This document shows, piece after piece, positions 28,472 to 37,042 of a stretch of 64,000 nucleotides of DNA (position 1 is the stretch's first letter; each line of letters begins with the position of its first letter). The stretch is from Pseudofrancisella aestuarii. Lineage in GTDB: Bacteria > Pseudomonadota > Gammaproteobacteria > Francisellales > Francisellaceae. Location of the stretch: assembly GCF_003574475.2 (NCBI RefSeq), contig NZ_QLIS02000002.1, forward strand, positions 1 through 64,000. Direction: 5' to 3'. Both the position numbers and the translations under genes were made by a program. The notes beneath the pieces are model-generated. The model searched no databases. It saw nothing but the letters and a program-made list of their open reading frames with translations, and was not told where the DNA came from.

Positions 28472-29767
28472 ATGTCACAAGAAACTATAATTGAAGTCCC
28501 TATATTGGCTCGTGTAGAGGGAGAAGGTGCTTTAGATTTAAGAATTAAAGACGGTAAAGTTGATAAATGCGAATTGAGAGTTTATGAGCCGCCTCGCTAT
28601 TTTGAAAAATTCCTAGAAGGAAGAGAGCCAAATGCTGTGATCGATGCGGTGGCTCGTATATGTGGTATATGCCCTTTAGCATACCAAGCAGGGTTTTCTA
28701 GAGCTTATGAAAGAGCTTTTGATATTACATTGACTCCGTGGATTGAGGAAATGAGACTTTTAATGTTTTTAGGTGAATGGATAGAGTCTCATTATTTGCA
28801 TGTCCACCTTTTAGCAGCTCCTGATTTTTTAGGATATAGATCAGCAATTGAAATGGCTAAAGACTATCCATTAGAGGTTACACGAGGTGTGAAACTACAA
28901 CATTTAGGTAATGAAATTCTTAAACTTTTAGGTGGACGTTCTGTACATCCAAATGGTATGAAAGTTGGTGGATTTTATAAAGCTCCATTAGTTAAAGATG
29001 TAAAGGCTTTAATACCAAAATTACAAGATGCTTTAAAAGATGCTAAGGATATTATTAATTGGGTTTCTACACTAGATTTTCCAGAGCAAGAGATACCTTT
29101 TAAAATGGTAAGTCTAAGACATGAGTCAGAGTATCCAGTATTTTCTAATTATGTGACAACAAGTGATGGTGAATATTTCCATATAGATGATTATGATGAT
29201 CATTTTAGAGAGTTTCATGCGCCTCAATCTACTGCATTACATTCAACAACTCATGATGGTCAGCCAATATTGCTTGGCCCACTGTCTAGATTAAATCTTA
29301 ATTTTGATAGACTTCCAAAAGAGATCCAAGATATCGCAAATGCAACAGGTGTGAAGTGGCCAAGTAGAAATATGTTTCATTCTGTAATCGCAAGATCTAT
29401 AGAGGGGTATTGGGCAATTCAAAGAGCGCTTAAAATCTGTGAGAACTATACATATCCAGAAAAGCCAGATGTTGAGTATACTACAAAAGCAGCTGATGCT
29501 TGGGGTGCTGTTGAGGCTCCTAGAGGAATACAAATAGATCATATAAAAGTTGATGAAAATGGCTTAGCTGAGAAGATTAGAATTTCTGCGCCAACTTCAC
29601 AGAACTTACCTTGTATGGAAGCAAACTTAGTTATGTCTCTAGAAGCTTTTGGTTTAGATAAGCCAAAAGATGAGTTAAGGCTACATGCTGAGATGGTTGT
29701 ACGAAATTATGATCCTTGTATTTCTTGTTCAGCGCATTTTCTAACTTTAAATCTTGAAGAGGTTTAA
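28472..29767 (+). CDS. hydA: Group 3b [NiFe] hydrogenase large (alpha) subunit
   Basis: A 431-residue catalytic subunit holding the NiFe centre. The L1 motif RICGICP (C64, C67) and L2 motif DPCISCSAH (C416, C419, H422) are intact. A nine-residue tail after H422 is presumably removed by the endopeptidase encoded at 32065, as in other [NiFe] enzymes. The motif types and the four-subunit gene order beta-gamma-delta-alpha place it in group 3b (NADP-linked, sulfhydrogenase type). All residues expected for an active enzyme are present. Confidence 0.95.
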   Translation: MSQETIIEVPILARVEGEGALDLRIKDGKVDKCELRVYEPPRYFEKFLEGREPNAVIDAVARICGICPLAYQAGFSRAYERAFDITLTPWIEEMRLLMFLGEWIESHYLHVHLLAAPDFLGYRSAIEMAKDYPLEVTRGVKLQHLGNEILKLLGGRSVHPNGMKVGGFYKAPLVKDVKALIPKLQDALKDAKDIINWVSTLDFPEQEIPFKMVSLRHESEYPVFSNYVTTSDGEYFHIDDYDDHFREFHAPQSTALHSTTHDGQPILLGPLSRLNLNFDRLPKEIQDIANATGVKWPSRNMFHSVIARSIEGYWAIQRALKICENYTYPEKPDVEYTTKAADAWGAVEAPRGIQIDHIKVDENGLAEKIRISAPTSQNLPCMEANLVMSLEAFGLDKPKDELRLHAEMVVRNYDPCISCSAHFLTLNLEEV

Positions 29768-29775
29768 GTTTTCTT

Positions 29776-30717
29776 ATGATTTCTAAGATGTCGACAAAGC
29801 TGTTTTTTGTTTTAATATCTTTAATAGGGGTGGTTTTCTTATTTGCTGTTTCTAGTAATGTAGGTATTTTAGGAACAATAGCTATCGCTTTTATGCTAGG
29901 TCTAAGGCACGGTTTTGATGCAGATCACATAGTGGCTATAGATAATGTGACTAGGCAGCTGGTTAATGAGAATAAAGCTAGTTTTAAGACGGGACTGTTT
30001 TTTGCTCTTGGTCACTCAACAATAGTTTTCTTGTTAACACTATTTATAGCTTTAGGTTTTAGTTTTTCTCATATGGAAAATGCTAGCTTTTTAAATATTG
30101 GGGCTGTATTTGGTACTCTCATGTCTGTTTGCTTTTTGTTTATAACAGGTAGTATGAGTCTTATTTCTTTGACAAAATTGATTTCTGCAGACTCATCAGA
30201 AGTTCACGGACATCAGCATCAGGCAACATCTTTATTATCTAAATTATTTAGACCCGTTGTCAAAACTATTGATAGACCATATAAGATGTATTTTGTTGGA
30301 TTTTTATTTGGCTTAGGGTTTGATACAGCAACAGAAGTTGCTCTTTTGGGTATGGCAGCGGTTAGTGCAATTAATAATTTATCTATATGGTATATTATGC
30401 TTTTACCTATAGCTTTTGCTACGGGAATGATTATTGTTGATTCAGTGGATGCAGCGATGATGTCAAAAGTTTTGAACTTAAATATCAAAGAGAATAAATA
30501 TAAGCATTATAACATTATCGTTCTATGTATAGTTGTTGTGGCAGCTTATGTTATTGCATCAGTAGAAATGTTTAGCTTATTTAGTGTCGATTCTGTAAAA
30601 ATGAATGAGATCTTAGGTTTCTTTGATGAAAACTCTTCAGCTATAGGTTTATCAATAGTAATTATATTCTTAATTTTGTTCTTCATGAAAATGAGTTATC
30701 AAAAGGTTAAACGCTAG
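29776..30717 (+). CDS. NiCoT-family nickel/cobalt permease
   Basis: A 313-residue inner-membrane transporter with about eight helices. The family signature RHGFDADHIVAIDN (HX4DH) in helix 2 is present near residue 44, with FFALGHSTIV and GFDTATEVAL further on. A histidine-rich cytoplasmic loop (HGHQHQ) lies mid-protein. Position between hydrogenase subunits and protease makes nickel the likely substrate. It begins 9 bases after hydA; Met5 is an alternative start. Confidence 0.92.
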   Translation: MISKMSTKLFFVLISLIGVVFLFAVSSNVGILGTIAIAFMLGLRHGFDADHIVAIDNVTRQLVNENKASFKTGLFFALGHSTIVFLLTLFIALGFSFSHMENASFLNIGAVFGTLMSVCFLFITGSMSLISLTKLISADSSEVHGHQHQATSLLSKLFRPVVKTIDRPYKMYFVGFLFGLGFDTATEVALLGMAAVSAINNLSIWYIMLLPIAFATGMIIVDSVDAAMMSKVLNLNIKENKYKHYNIIVLCIVVVAAYVIASVEMFSLFSVDSVKMNEILGFFDENSSAIGLSIVIIFLILFFMKMSYQKVKR

Positions 30718-30721
30718 TTAG

Positions 30722-32065
30722 ATGATGTTTTTTGCTTTTATATTAATATTTATTTTAGTAAGTATAGTAAGCTTAAAAACGCAGAGAAAAACAAACTCAT
30801 CACAAACATACTTTGTCGCAAATAAAGAGATAGGAATGTTTGCACTTATCGCTACACTTGTGATGACTGAATTAAATACATCAACGCTATTGGGCTTTAC
30901 ATCCTTAGGTGCTATCTATGGTAGTTCAGCAGTCTCTTTAGCATTGGTATTTTTAGTAGGTTTACTGTTTTATGCTATTAGTGTTGCAAAAAAGTGGAAG
31001 GGGTTTGATGGGGTATCAGTAACTACTTTCTTTAAAAGAAGATATAACAATACTATAGGCTATATTGCAGCTAGTATTTTACTTGTGGCGATGATTGGCT
31101 TTAGTGCTAATTATATAAAGTCACTCACACTTATTTTTATGCCTCTTTTTCCTAGTTTAAATGAATGGGTTCTAAGTGGTATTTTTTGTATTGTAATGTT
31201 GGTTATTAGTCTAAGAGGTGGTATTAGAACAATCATTCGTTTAGATATATTAAGCTTTTTAATAACTATAGTTGTGGTGCCGTTATGGTTATATTATGCG
31301 GTATCTTTTGAGGAAGTCTCAGATGTCGTCGTTCATACAGAGAGTTTTTCTACTTCGGTGTTAATATCTTTAGTTATCATAACAATGTTTACTTATATTC
31401 TTGCACCATGGTATGGTCAGAAAATGTTTACAGCTAAAACCTCAAAGGTGGCATTTCTATCAGTTATAGTTGCAGCTATATTAATAACTCTAATCTATGG
31501 GATAGCTATTTTATCGGTTAGTTTAGTGGCTAAGAAGATTGCTATAAACATTCAGGCACAAGAGGTTTTTCCTTATTTAATTAATCATCAACTGCCAAAA
31601 TTCTTACAGGGCATAACATACGCAGTTTTATTCTTTATAGCCACGACTACAATTGTGGGAATATGGAATACTATCAGTTCTATTGTTGTCGCACATAATC
31701 ATAAGGCTATTCACAACACTTCTTTAAAAAGGAGTATATTTATTACTCTTGGAGTGGCTTTACTAACATATCTTTTAGCAAATCTTTTTATTGATCAAAT
31801 CTTTGAGAAAATGGTTTTGATGAATATTCCTATTTCAGCTTTAGCCTTTTCATTATTAGGAGGATTCTTTTGGAAGAGGGTTAATGTATTAGCAAGCTTG
31901 ATTAGTATTGTAGTAGGTGTAGCTGGAGGAGTTTTTTGCTATTTCTATTTTGGCGAGCAAAATTATATGTGGTACTGGGCGATGTATGTTATCCCAAGTA
32001 GTTTTCTAAGTGGAGTTGTTTTTACATTTATAGGACAGCCCTTTTTTAATAAGGAACGTATTTAA
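30722..32065 (+). CDS. Sodium:solute symporter (SSS) family permease
   Basis: A 447-residue membrane protein with about twelve or thirteen helices of the LeuT-like SSS fold. The N-terminal SSQTYFVANKEIG and the sodium-site region ALIATLVMTELNTSTLLGF are typical. The substrate cannot be read from the sequence. It is an unusual member of a hydrogenase operon: it starts 4 bases after the nickel permease and its stop overlaps the protease start by one base, so it is clearly co-translated. Confidence 0.85.
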   Translation: MMFFAFILIFILVSIVSLKTQRKTNSSQTYFVANKEIGMFALIATLVMTELNTSTLLGFTSLGAIYGSSAVSLALVFLVGLLFYAISVAKKWKGFDGVSVTTFFKRRYNNTIGYIAASILLVAMIGFSANYIKSLTLIFMPLFPSLNEWVLSGIFCIVMLVISLRGGIRTIIRLDILSFLITIVVVPLWLYYAVSFEEVSDVVVHTESFSTSVLISLVIITMFTYILAPWYGQKMFTAKTSKVAFLSVIVAAILITLIYGIAILSVSLVAKKIAINIQAQEVFPYLINHQLPKFLQGITYAVLFFIATTTIVGIWNTISSIVVAHNHKAIHNTSLKRSIFITLGVALLTYLLANLFIDQIFEKMVLMNIPISALAFSLLGGFFWKRVNVLASLISIVVGVAGGVFCYFYFGEQNYMWYWAMYVIPSSFLSGVVFTFIGQPFFNKERI

Positions 32066-32520
32066 TGGGTAGGGTACTTGTTTTAGGGATAGGCTCACCA
32101 TTTGCAGATGACCAATTTGGTTGGTTAGTAGCAGATCAGTTAGTACAAGAGTTAGAATCTTGTAATGATTTGGTTATTGAAAGTGTAGATAGGCCCGGTT
32201 TAAATTTGTTGAATTATCTAAATAATGGCTATGAAAGAATTCTGTTAGTAGATGCGGTATATGCAAAAACAAAACCAGGAACTTTTTATCATTTTAAAGC
32301 GGAGCAAATATTGAGTTTTGATGGGTTTCTATCGTCTCATAGCATTGGTGTTGCACCATCATTAGCTTTAGCACAGGCTTTAGGTATGAATATTAGTAAC
32401 GTTGAGTTTTTTGGGGTAGAAATTGAGAGGATTTATCAAAAAGATGAGGAGATTTCTGAGGTAGTAAAAGAAGCTATACCATCTATGGCTACTCTTATTA
32501 AAGAGAAGCTTGGTAAATAA
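32065..32520 (+). CDS. Hydrogenase maturation endopeptidase
   Basis: A 151-residue HycI/HyaD-type protease. The N-terminal metal-binding block VLGIGSPFADDQFG supplies the first conserved acidic residue, LVDAVY the second, and SSHSIG the histidine. It should trim the nine-residue tail of the large subunit after nickel insertion. It is the last gene of the hydrogenase run and is followed by a hairpin at 32599. Confidence 0.92.
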   Translation: MGRVLVLGIGSPFADDQFGWLVADQLVQELESCNDLVIESVDRPGLNLLNYLNNGYERILLVDAVYAKTKPGTFYHFKAEQILSFDGFLSSHSIGVAPSLALAQALGMNISNVEFFGVEIERIYQKDEEISEVVKEAIPSMATLIKEKLGK

Positions 32521-32598
32521 AGTCTTAGGCGATGAAGACCTTGCCAAAAATATAAAAATAGTGTATTTTCTTAGCTTACAGTTTAGTATTCTAAATGT

Positions 32599-32630
32599 AT
32601 CTTACTTAGCAATGAAGTAAGATGTTTTAT
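32599..32630 (+). terminator. Probable terminator after the hydrogenase operon
   Basis: ATCTTACTT (32599-32607) pairs perfectly with AAGTAAGAT (32615-32623) around a seven-base loop. It is followed by GTTTTAT. It lies between the endopeptidase and secG. The T-run is short, so efficiency is uncertain. Confidence 0.5.
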
Positions 32631-32659
32631 AAAAAAAGAATTAATTAGGCAAATAAATT

Positions 32660-33022
32660 ATGTACGAAATTGTTTTAACTATAGACATTATTGCTGCAAT
32701 TGCGATTGTTGCGCTAGTATTATTACAACAAGGAAAGGGCGCTAATATGGGCGTTTCTTTTGGTGCTGGATCATCAAATACAGTATTTGGTAGTAAAGGT
32801 GCAGCATCATTTTTATTTAAACTAACAATATTTTTCACAGCTTTATTTTTTGTATGTAGTCTTGGGTTAGGTTATTTAGGGAAAAGCTCTAAAGCAGAAG
32901 CACCTGTAGATGATGCTGGTCAAATAGCTTCACAATATGACTATAGCCAATATCAAGACAAATATGGTCAAAAAGATACTACAAAAACTCCAGATAAAAA
33001 GGCTGACTCAGCATCTAAATAA
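32660..33022 (+). CDS. secG: Preprotein translocase subunit SecG
   Basis: A 120-residue inner-membrane protein with two transmembrane helices. The conserved stretch LLQQGKGANMG...FGAGSSNTVFG links them. A hydrophilic C-terminal tail rich in Tyr, Gln and Lys follows. SecG supports SecYE-SecA protein export. It is followed after 6 bases by tRNA-Leu(GAG), the same neighbour as in E. coli (secG-leuU), so this end is the old chromosomal context. Confidence 0.95.
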   Translation: MYEIVLTIDIIAAIAIVALVLLQQGKGANMGVSFGAGSSNTVFGSKGAASFLFKLTIFFTALFFVCSLGLGYLGKSSKAEAPVDDAGQIASQYDYSQYQDKYGQKDTTKTPDKKADSASK

Positions 33023-33028
33023 TTTTCT

Positions 33029-33114
33029 GCACTGGTGGTGGAATTGGTAGACACGCCATCTTGAGGGGGTGGTGTCCGCAGGACGTGCGAGTTCGAGTCT
33101 CGCTCAGTGCACCA
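33029..33114 (+). tRNA. leuU: tRNA-Leu (anticodon GAG)
   Basis: An 86-base class II tRNA. The acceptor GCACTGG pairs with TCAGTGC followed by ACCA. The anticodon stem CCATC/GGTGG closes the loop TTGAGGG, giving anticodon GAG. A variable arm and a GTTCGAGTC T-arm follow, and CCA is encoded. Its 3' end is the attachment site of the element that starts right behind it. Confidence 0.95.
33092..33114 (+). repeat. attL: 3' end of tRNA-Leu
   Basis: TTCGAGTCTCGCTCAG (33092-33107) is repeated exactly at 46434-46449. It is then followed by TGCACCA here and GCACCA there. It covers the T-arm and acceptor end of the tRNA, the usual core site of tyrosine integrases. Confidence 0.88.
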
Positions 33115-33199
33115 TGGATTAATTTCTCAAAGTTTCATATAGTCTTATAAATCCTTTAAAACAAAGTGTTTTAGCTTTTTAATAGTTTTATAAAGTCTT

Positions 33200-33336
33200 A
33201 TTTGGTTTCATTGAAGCCAAATTTAAGTTGTAAGGCTAGTTGTAAGGCTGAGAAAATATTTTGTTTTTTCTTGGTATGTTTAAAAGCTAAGATATATTTA
33301 GTATTAGAGCGATTTTGGTAAGTACAAGTTACCAAA
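33200..33336 (+). promoter_or_regulatory. Integrase arm-site and operator region
   Basis: Three structures lie in the 308 bases between the tRNA and the integrase. A hairpin is formed by ATTTGGTTTC and GAAGCCAAAT (33200-33222). Two abutting copies of AGTTGTAAGGCT lie at 33226-33237 and 33238-33249. A perfect inverted repeat TTTGGTAA/TTACCAAA spans 33314-33336. The core TGTAAGGCT recurs at the right end (46360-46368), as expected of arm-type integrase sites. Roles are inferred. Confidence 0.5.
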
Positions 33337-33422
33337 TTGGCATCTATTAACTTTTAGTCATGTGTTTAAAATTTATTGTTACCCGAAGAGTTATGTTAAA
33401 AAAACAAAGGAGTAATAATAAA

Positions 33423-34661
33423 ATGGGCAAATTGACTAAAAAAGAAATAGATAGTATTAAACACTCAGGCTCAATCAAAAGCATTGAAAGATATAAAGAT
33501 ATCAATAATCTTTATTTAGAGGTAAAACCAAGTAATGCTAAGAGTTGGTTATATAGGTATCAATTTAATGGAAAGCCAAAGAGTATAGGGTTAGGAGGTT
33601 ATCCGAATATATCTTTATCTCAGGCTAGAGAATTAACTAATGAATATAATAAAGTTAAAGCTCGAGGTGTAGACCCTAAGATACAATTACAACAATCAAA
33701 ATATGAGAATACTAAGGAGTTTCAGGAAGTCGCTGATAAATGGTTAGAAAAGAAACAAAAAGAGTGGTCAACAGCCACCTATAAGAAATCTAGAGGTTAT
33801 TTATATAATGATATATTGCCTATATTTAAAACTAGAAATATAAATGAAATAGAATATATAGAAATAGCTAATTTTTTAAAAAGATTTAAAGATACACCAA
33901 CTAAGCAAAATAAGATCAAAATAGTATTATCTGGAATATATCAATTAGCAAAAGCATACGGATTATGTGAGGTAAACCATATAAATAGTGATTTAGGTAT
34001 AGTCATGGAAAGGCAAAGAGCAGAAAGCTATCCCTTTATTCATCCAATAGATGATAAAGAAAACTTATCTAAATTATTAAATGATATTGATAATTATCAT
34101 GGTAATTACATAGTGAAGAAAGCTTTACAACTAGCTCCATATTTAGCTTTTAGACCTAATATGATAGTTAGCCTTAAATGGAGTGATTTTAGAGAAAAAG
34201 AAGGGTTATTAGTAATAGAAGCTGAAAATATGAAAATGAGAAAAGAGTTTAAGCAACCACTAAGTGACCAAGCATTTAATATACTAATGGAATTAAAAGA
34301 ATATACAGGTACAAGCGAATACATATTTAGTAATAGAAATGGTAAGCATATAACACCAGATAGTTTAAGAGTTGCTATACAAAGGGGTTTGGGATATATA
34401 GGCAAAGATAAGCCAAAATTTACTACTCACGGTTGGAGACATGTAACAAGTACAGGACTATATAATTTACAACGTAAATATAGGTGGCAAACAGAAGCTA
34501 TAGAAATGGTATTAGACCACCAAGAAAGAAATAAAGTCAAAGCAGTATATAACAATTATGACTACTTAGATGAAAGAAAAGAAATATTATCTGTTTGGGC
34601 AAGTTTTATAGATGATATAAAACAGAATGGTAACATTATAGACTTTGAGAAAGTGAGTTAG
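33423..34661 (+). CDS. int: Tyrosine-type site-specific integrase
   Basis: A 412-residue P4-like integrase. The N-terminal arm-binding domain (DUF4102 type) shows LYLEVKPSNAKSWLYRYQ and SIGLGGYPNISLSQAR. The core-binding domain follows at ~100-200. The catalytic domain holds arginine in LAFRPNMIVSLKW, HGWRH, the second histidine in VLDHQE and the tyrosine in AVYNNYDYL. ATG at 33423 is chosen because MGKLTKKEID matches the family start and AAAGGAG lies upstream; a longer reading to 33360 adds unrelated residues. It inserts the element in tRNA-Leu. Confidence 0.93.
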   Translation: MGKLTKKEIDSIKHSGSIKSIERYKDINNLYLEVKPSNAKSWLYRYQFNGKPKSIGLGGYPNISLSQARELTNEYNKVKARGVDPKIQLQQSKYENTKEFQEVADKWLEKKQKEWSTATYKKSRGYLYNDILPIFKTRNINEIEYIEIANFLKRFKDTPTKQNKIKIVLSGIYQLAKAYGLCEVNHINSDLGIVMERQRAESYPFIHPIDDKENLSKLLNDIDNYHGNYIVKKALQLAPYLAFRPNMIVSLKWSDFREKEGLLVIEAENMKMRKEFKQPLSDQAFNILMELKEYTGTSEYIFSNRNGKHITPDSLRVAIQRGLGYIGKDKPKFTTHGWRHVTSTGLYNLQRKYRWQTEAIEMVLDHQERNKVKAVYNNYDYLDERKEILSVWASFIDDIKQNGNIIDFEKVS

Positions 34662-34703
34662 TATATTTATATTATATTTAAATCTTAAATTAATACTTCA
34701 AAG

Positions 34704-35801
34704 ATGACTGTTTCAAATAGATTTAAATTCTTAAAAAATCAAGAATATCTTACAATTGCAGAAGTTGCAGAAATCCTTACAGTGCTTAAGATTCAAAATG
34801 AGCCAACATATAACGAATCTATAATCCTTTTAAAAGATGCTCATGATAGAGGTTTTAATATAGAGGTTATAGGAAAAGTTATAAATAAGTATATAGTTCA
34901 ATGGGTAGGAGATAATAATGATTATAATCGTGATTATAGGTTACAATCAGAAACTAATCAGATATATGATTTAGAAGAGCTACATGTAGCAGATACTCAG
35001 TACTATAAAATAAAAGAATTTTTTATTAAGTATTATGATGGTTGCGGTGAACCATATTTTTATGGATTCTTTTATAAAAAATCAAATTTAGATGAAGCTA
35101 TAAAAAATGATTTCTATGTAAAAGTAATTAATTTAAGTAGTCAGTTTCCAATTTTAATTGATATATTATTAGGTCCTAAGTCTGACTATATTAGAATAAA
35201 GACAAAGGATTTTTTCTCCATATTAGAAAGTAAATATAATTGTAATGAAGAATTGTTAAATAGTGAACAAAGTACAGAAGAGATAATAGGTAAGATTGTA
35301 GAGCCTATAGATTGCTTGAATTTTATAAAACAAGTTATAAATCTTTGTGAACCAAAATATAACGAATCTGAAAATACAAGAAAAACAGAAAAAAGTGATG
35401 TAAAGGGTAATATAATAAGTTTAAGTAAGATTGATATTAATACGTGGGTAAAAAATATTATTAAAATTAACAACACTATAGATGAAAAATTACGTGATGA
35501 ATCCAAGAAAATCCAGTCTGGAAAAAAGACAACTCCTATATATACTAATTTCACAAAATATGTTTTAGAAAAATATTATAAAGAAGGTGATAAATTAGTA
35601 TTAATTAATTTAAGTAAATTTATTGTTGCATATAAGCAAGATAAAAGTTCAAGACTAACAACTATAGATAGTGTCCAACGTAGTATTCAAAATGGAGATG
35701 GTTTAGAAATATCAAAAAAATATGATCTTAAATTAGATAAAAATTTTTTCAATAAAGATAAATCAAATGTTTTATCAAAAATTATTTTAAATAAATTCTA
35801 A
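34704..35801 (+). CDS. Hypothetical protein of the integrative element
   Basis: A 365-residue protein I do not recognise. The first ~60 residues, including YLTIAEVAEILTVL, could form a helix-turn-helix. Residues ~85-170 are aromatic-rich (YYKIKEFFIKYYDG, YFYGFFYKK). The C-terminal third is basic and lysine-rich. There are no membrane helices, no signal peptide and no nucleotide-binding motif. It lies 42 bases after the integrase in the same orientation and is very AT-rich like its neighbours. A regulatory or defence role is possible but unsupported. Confidence 0.6.
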   Translation: MTVSNRFKFLKNQEYLTIAEVAEILTVLKIQNEPTYNESIILLKDAHDRGFNIEVIGKVINKYIVQWVGDNNDYNRDYRLQSETNQIYDLEELHVADTQYYKIKEFFIKYYDGCGEPYFYGFFYKKSNLDEAIKNDFYVKVINLSSQFPILIDILLGPKSDYIRIKTKDFFSILESKYNCNEELLNSEQSTEEIIGKIVEPIDCLNFIKQVINLCEPKYNESENTRKTEKSDVKGNIISLSKIDINTWVKNIIKINNTIDEKLRDESKKIQSGKKTTPIYTNFTKYVLEKYYKEGDKLVLINLSKFIVAYKQDKSSRLTTIDSVQRSIQNGDGLEISKKYDLKLDKNFFNKDKSNVLSKIILNKF

Positions 35802-35911
35802 ATTTTTTTAGTAATTTTAAAGTCCTTTATACATCTTGTTTTCCATGCTTTTTAGTAAGTCGTTTTTACTAATTTCGCCAATTTTCTTCCTATGTTATTG
35901 ATGAGAGAATC

Positions 35912-35950
35912 CCACTTAGATCCAAGATAGTTTTACTTGGATCTAAGTGG
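35912..35950. repeat. Perfect 15-bp inverted repeat upstream of alpA
   Basis: CCACTTAGATCCAAG (35912-35926) and CTTGGATCTAAGTGG (35936-35950) are perfect complements around the loop ATAGTTTTA. Only a weak T-rich stretch follows, so a terminator is possible but not clear. Position before alpA and the primase genes also fits an operator or a replication origin element. Confidence 0.7.
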
Positions 35951-36005
35951 CTTTGTAATTATTACAGGGCTTAAATTTAACATCCTAAAAATTAAGGAGA
36001 ATAGA

Positions 36006-36200
36006 ATGCTGATGCTAAAAATAAAAGAAGTAATAAAGCAAACTAGTTTATCTAAATCATCTATTTATAGATTGATTAAGAATGGAAGCTTCCCTAAACA
36101 AATTAAGCTATCTCAACATTGCTCAGCTTGGTTAGAAAGTGAAATTAATGACTGGTTACTAGATAGAGTTAAACAATCAAGAAATAAGGAGGTTAAATAA
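36006..36200 (+). CDS. alpA: AlpA-family DNA-binding regulator
   Basis: A 64-residue protein with a single winged helix-turn-helix: IKQTSLSKSSIYRLIKNG, FPKQIKL, then WLESEINDWL. This is the AlpA/excisionase fold used by P4-like elements to control integrase and excision. The ATG at 36006 follows AAGGAGA; longer in-frame readings run into the hairpin region and are not favoured. It overlaps the next gene by one base. Confidence 0.88.
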   Translation: MLMLKIKEVIKQTSLSKSSIYRLIKNGSFPKQIKLSQHCSAWLESEINDWLLDRVKQSRNKEVK

Positions 36201-37042
36201 TGGATTGGGAAACATTAAATAACCATAGATGTAGTATATCACAAGGCAAGATAGTTAGGTATGCAGACAAAGCTAAATCTAAAAATAATAAAGATATTTG
36301 GATTGCCAGAACATCTATTAATGCTTATGTTATTGGTAATTGGCGAACTGGTGAGAAGCAAATTATCACAGAAGATAAAACTTATAGTTATCAAGATGAA
36401 TATGATTATAAGTTAGAACTTGAAAAAAGTAAGTTACAAAGAATGTTATTGGCTAATGATATTGCTAAACAGTCTAAAAGATATTTTGAAAGTTTGTCGG
36501 AAGCTGATGAAAATCATTCATATTTGCTTAAAAAGAATATTAAACCAGTAGATATTAAGCAAGATGGCAAAAGGCTTGTAATACCAATTTATAGTATTGG
36601 TAAATACGTTCCAGTAGGTGAATTACAAAGCATCCAGTTTATATATCCAAATGGCTTTAAGCAATTCATTAAAGGTGGTGCATCAAAAGGCTATATGGCT
36701 TTAGATAATGGTAGTACAGAACTATTAATACTTTGTGAGGGTTATGCTACTGGTGTAAGTATTTTAGAGTATTTAAAAGCTAACAATATTGCAGCAACTA
36801 TAGTCGTAGCCTTTAACTGTCATAACTTATCAGATATTGGCTTATTTCTTAGAGAAAATTATCCATTATCTCAAATAGAAATATGGGCTGATAATGATTT
36901 AAGCGGTATTGGTGAAACTAAAGCAAGACAAGTAGCTGAAAGAGTAGGGGCAATAGTAAAGTTACCACATTTAACAAAAGAGCAACAAGAAAGAGGATTA
37001 ACAGATTTTAATGATTATTTGAATTTAAAGGGGAAAATATAA
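36200..37042 (+). CDS. Toprim-domain primase-like protein
   Basis: A 280-residue protein. The C-terminal half is a Toprim domain with the glutamate in LILCEGYATGVSI and the DxD-type motif in IWADNDLSG. The N-terminal half may be a DNA-binding region but has no clear zinc finger. Such proteins prime replication in P4-like elements and plasmids. The ATG overlaps alpA and the stop overlaps the DUF3987 gene by one base, so the three form one coupled replication unit. Confidence 0.82.
   Translation: MDWETLNNHRCSISQGKIVRYADKAKSKNNKDIWIARTSINAYVIGNWRTGEKQIITEDKTYSYQDEYDYKLELEKSKLQRMLLANDIAKQSKRYFESLSEADENHSYLLKKNIKPVDIKQDGKRLVIPIYSIGKYVPVGELQSIQFIYPNGFKQFIKGGASKGYMALDNGSTELLILCEGYATGVSILEYLKANNIAATIVVAFNCHNLSDIGLFLRENYPLSQIEIWADNDLSGIGETKARQVAERVGAIVKLPHLTKEQQERGLTDFNDYLNLKGKI

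Noticed and set aside
33200-33336. Repeats near int as a CRISPR array
   Set aside because: Only two abutting 12-base copies without spacers and no cas genes.
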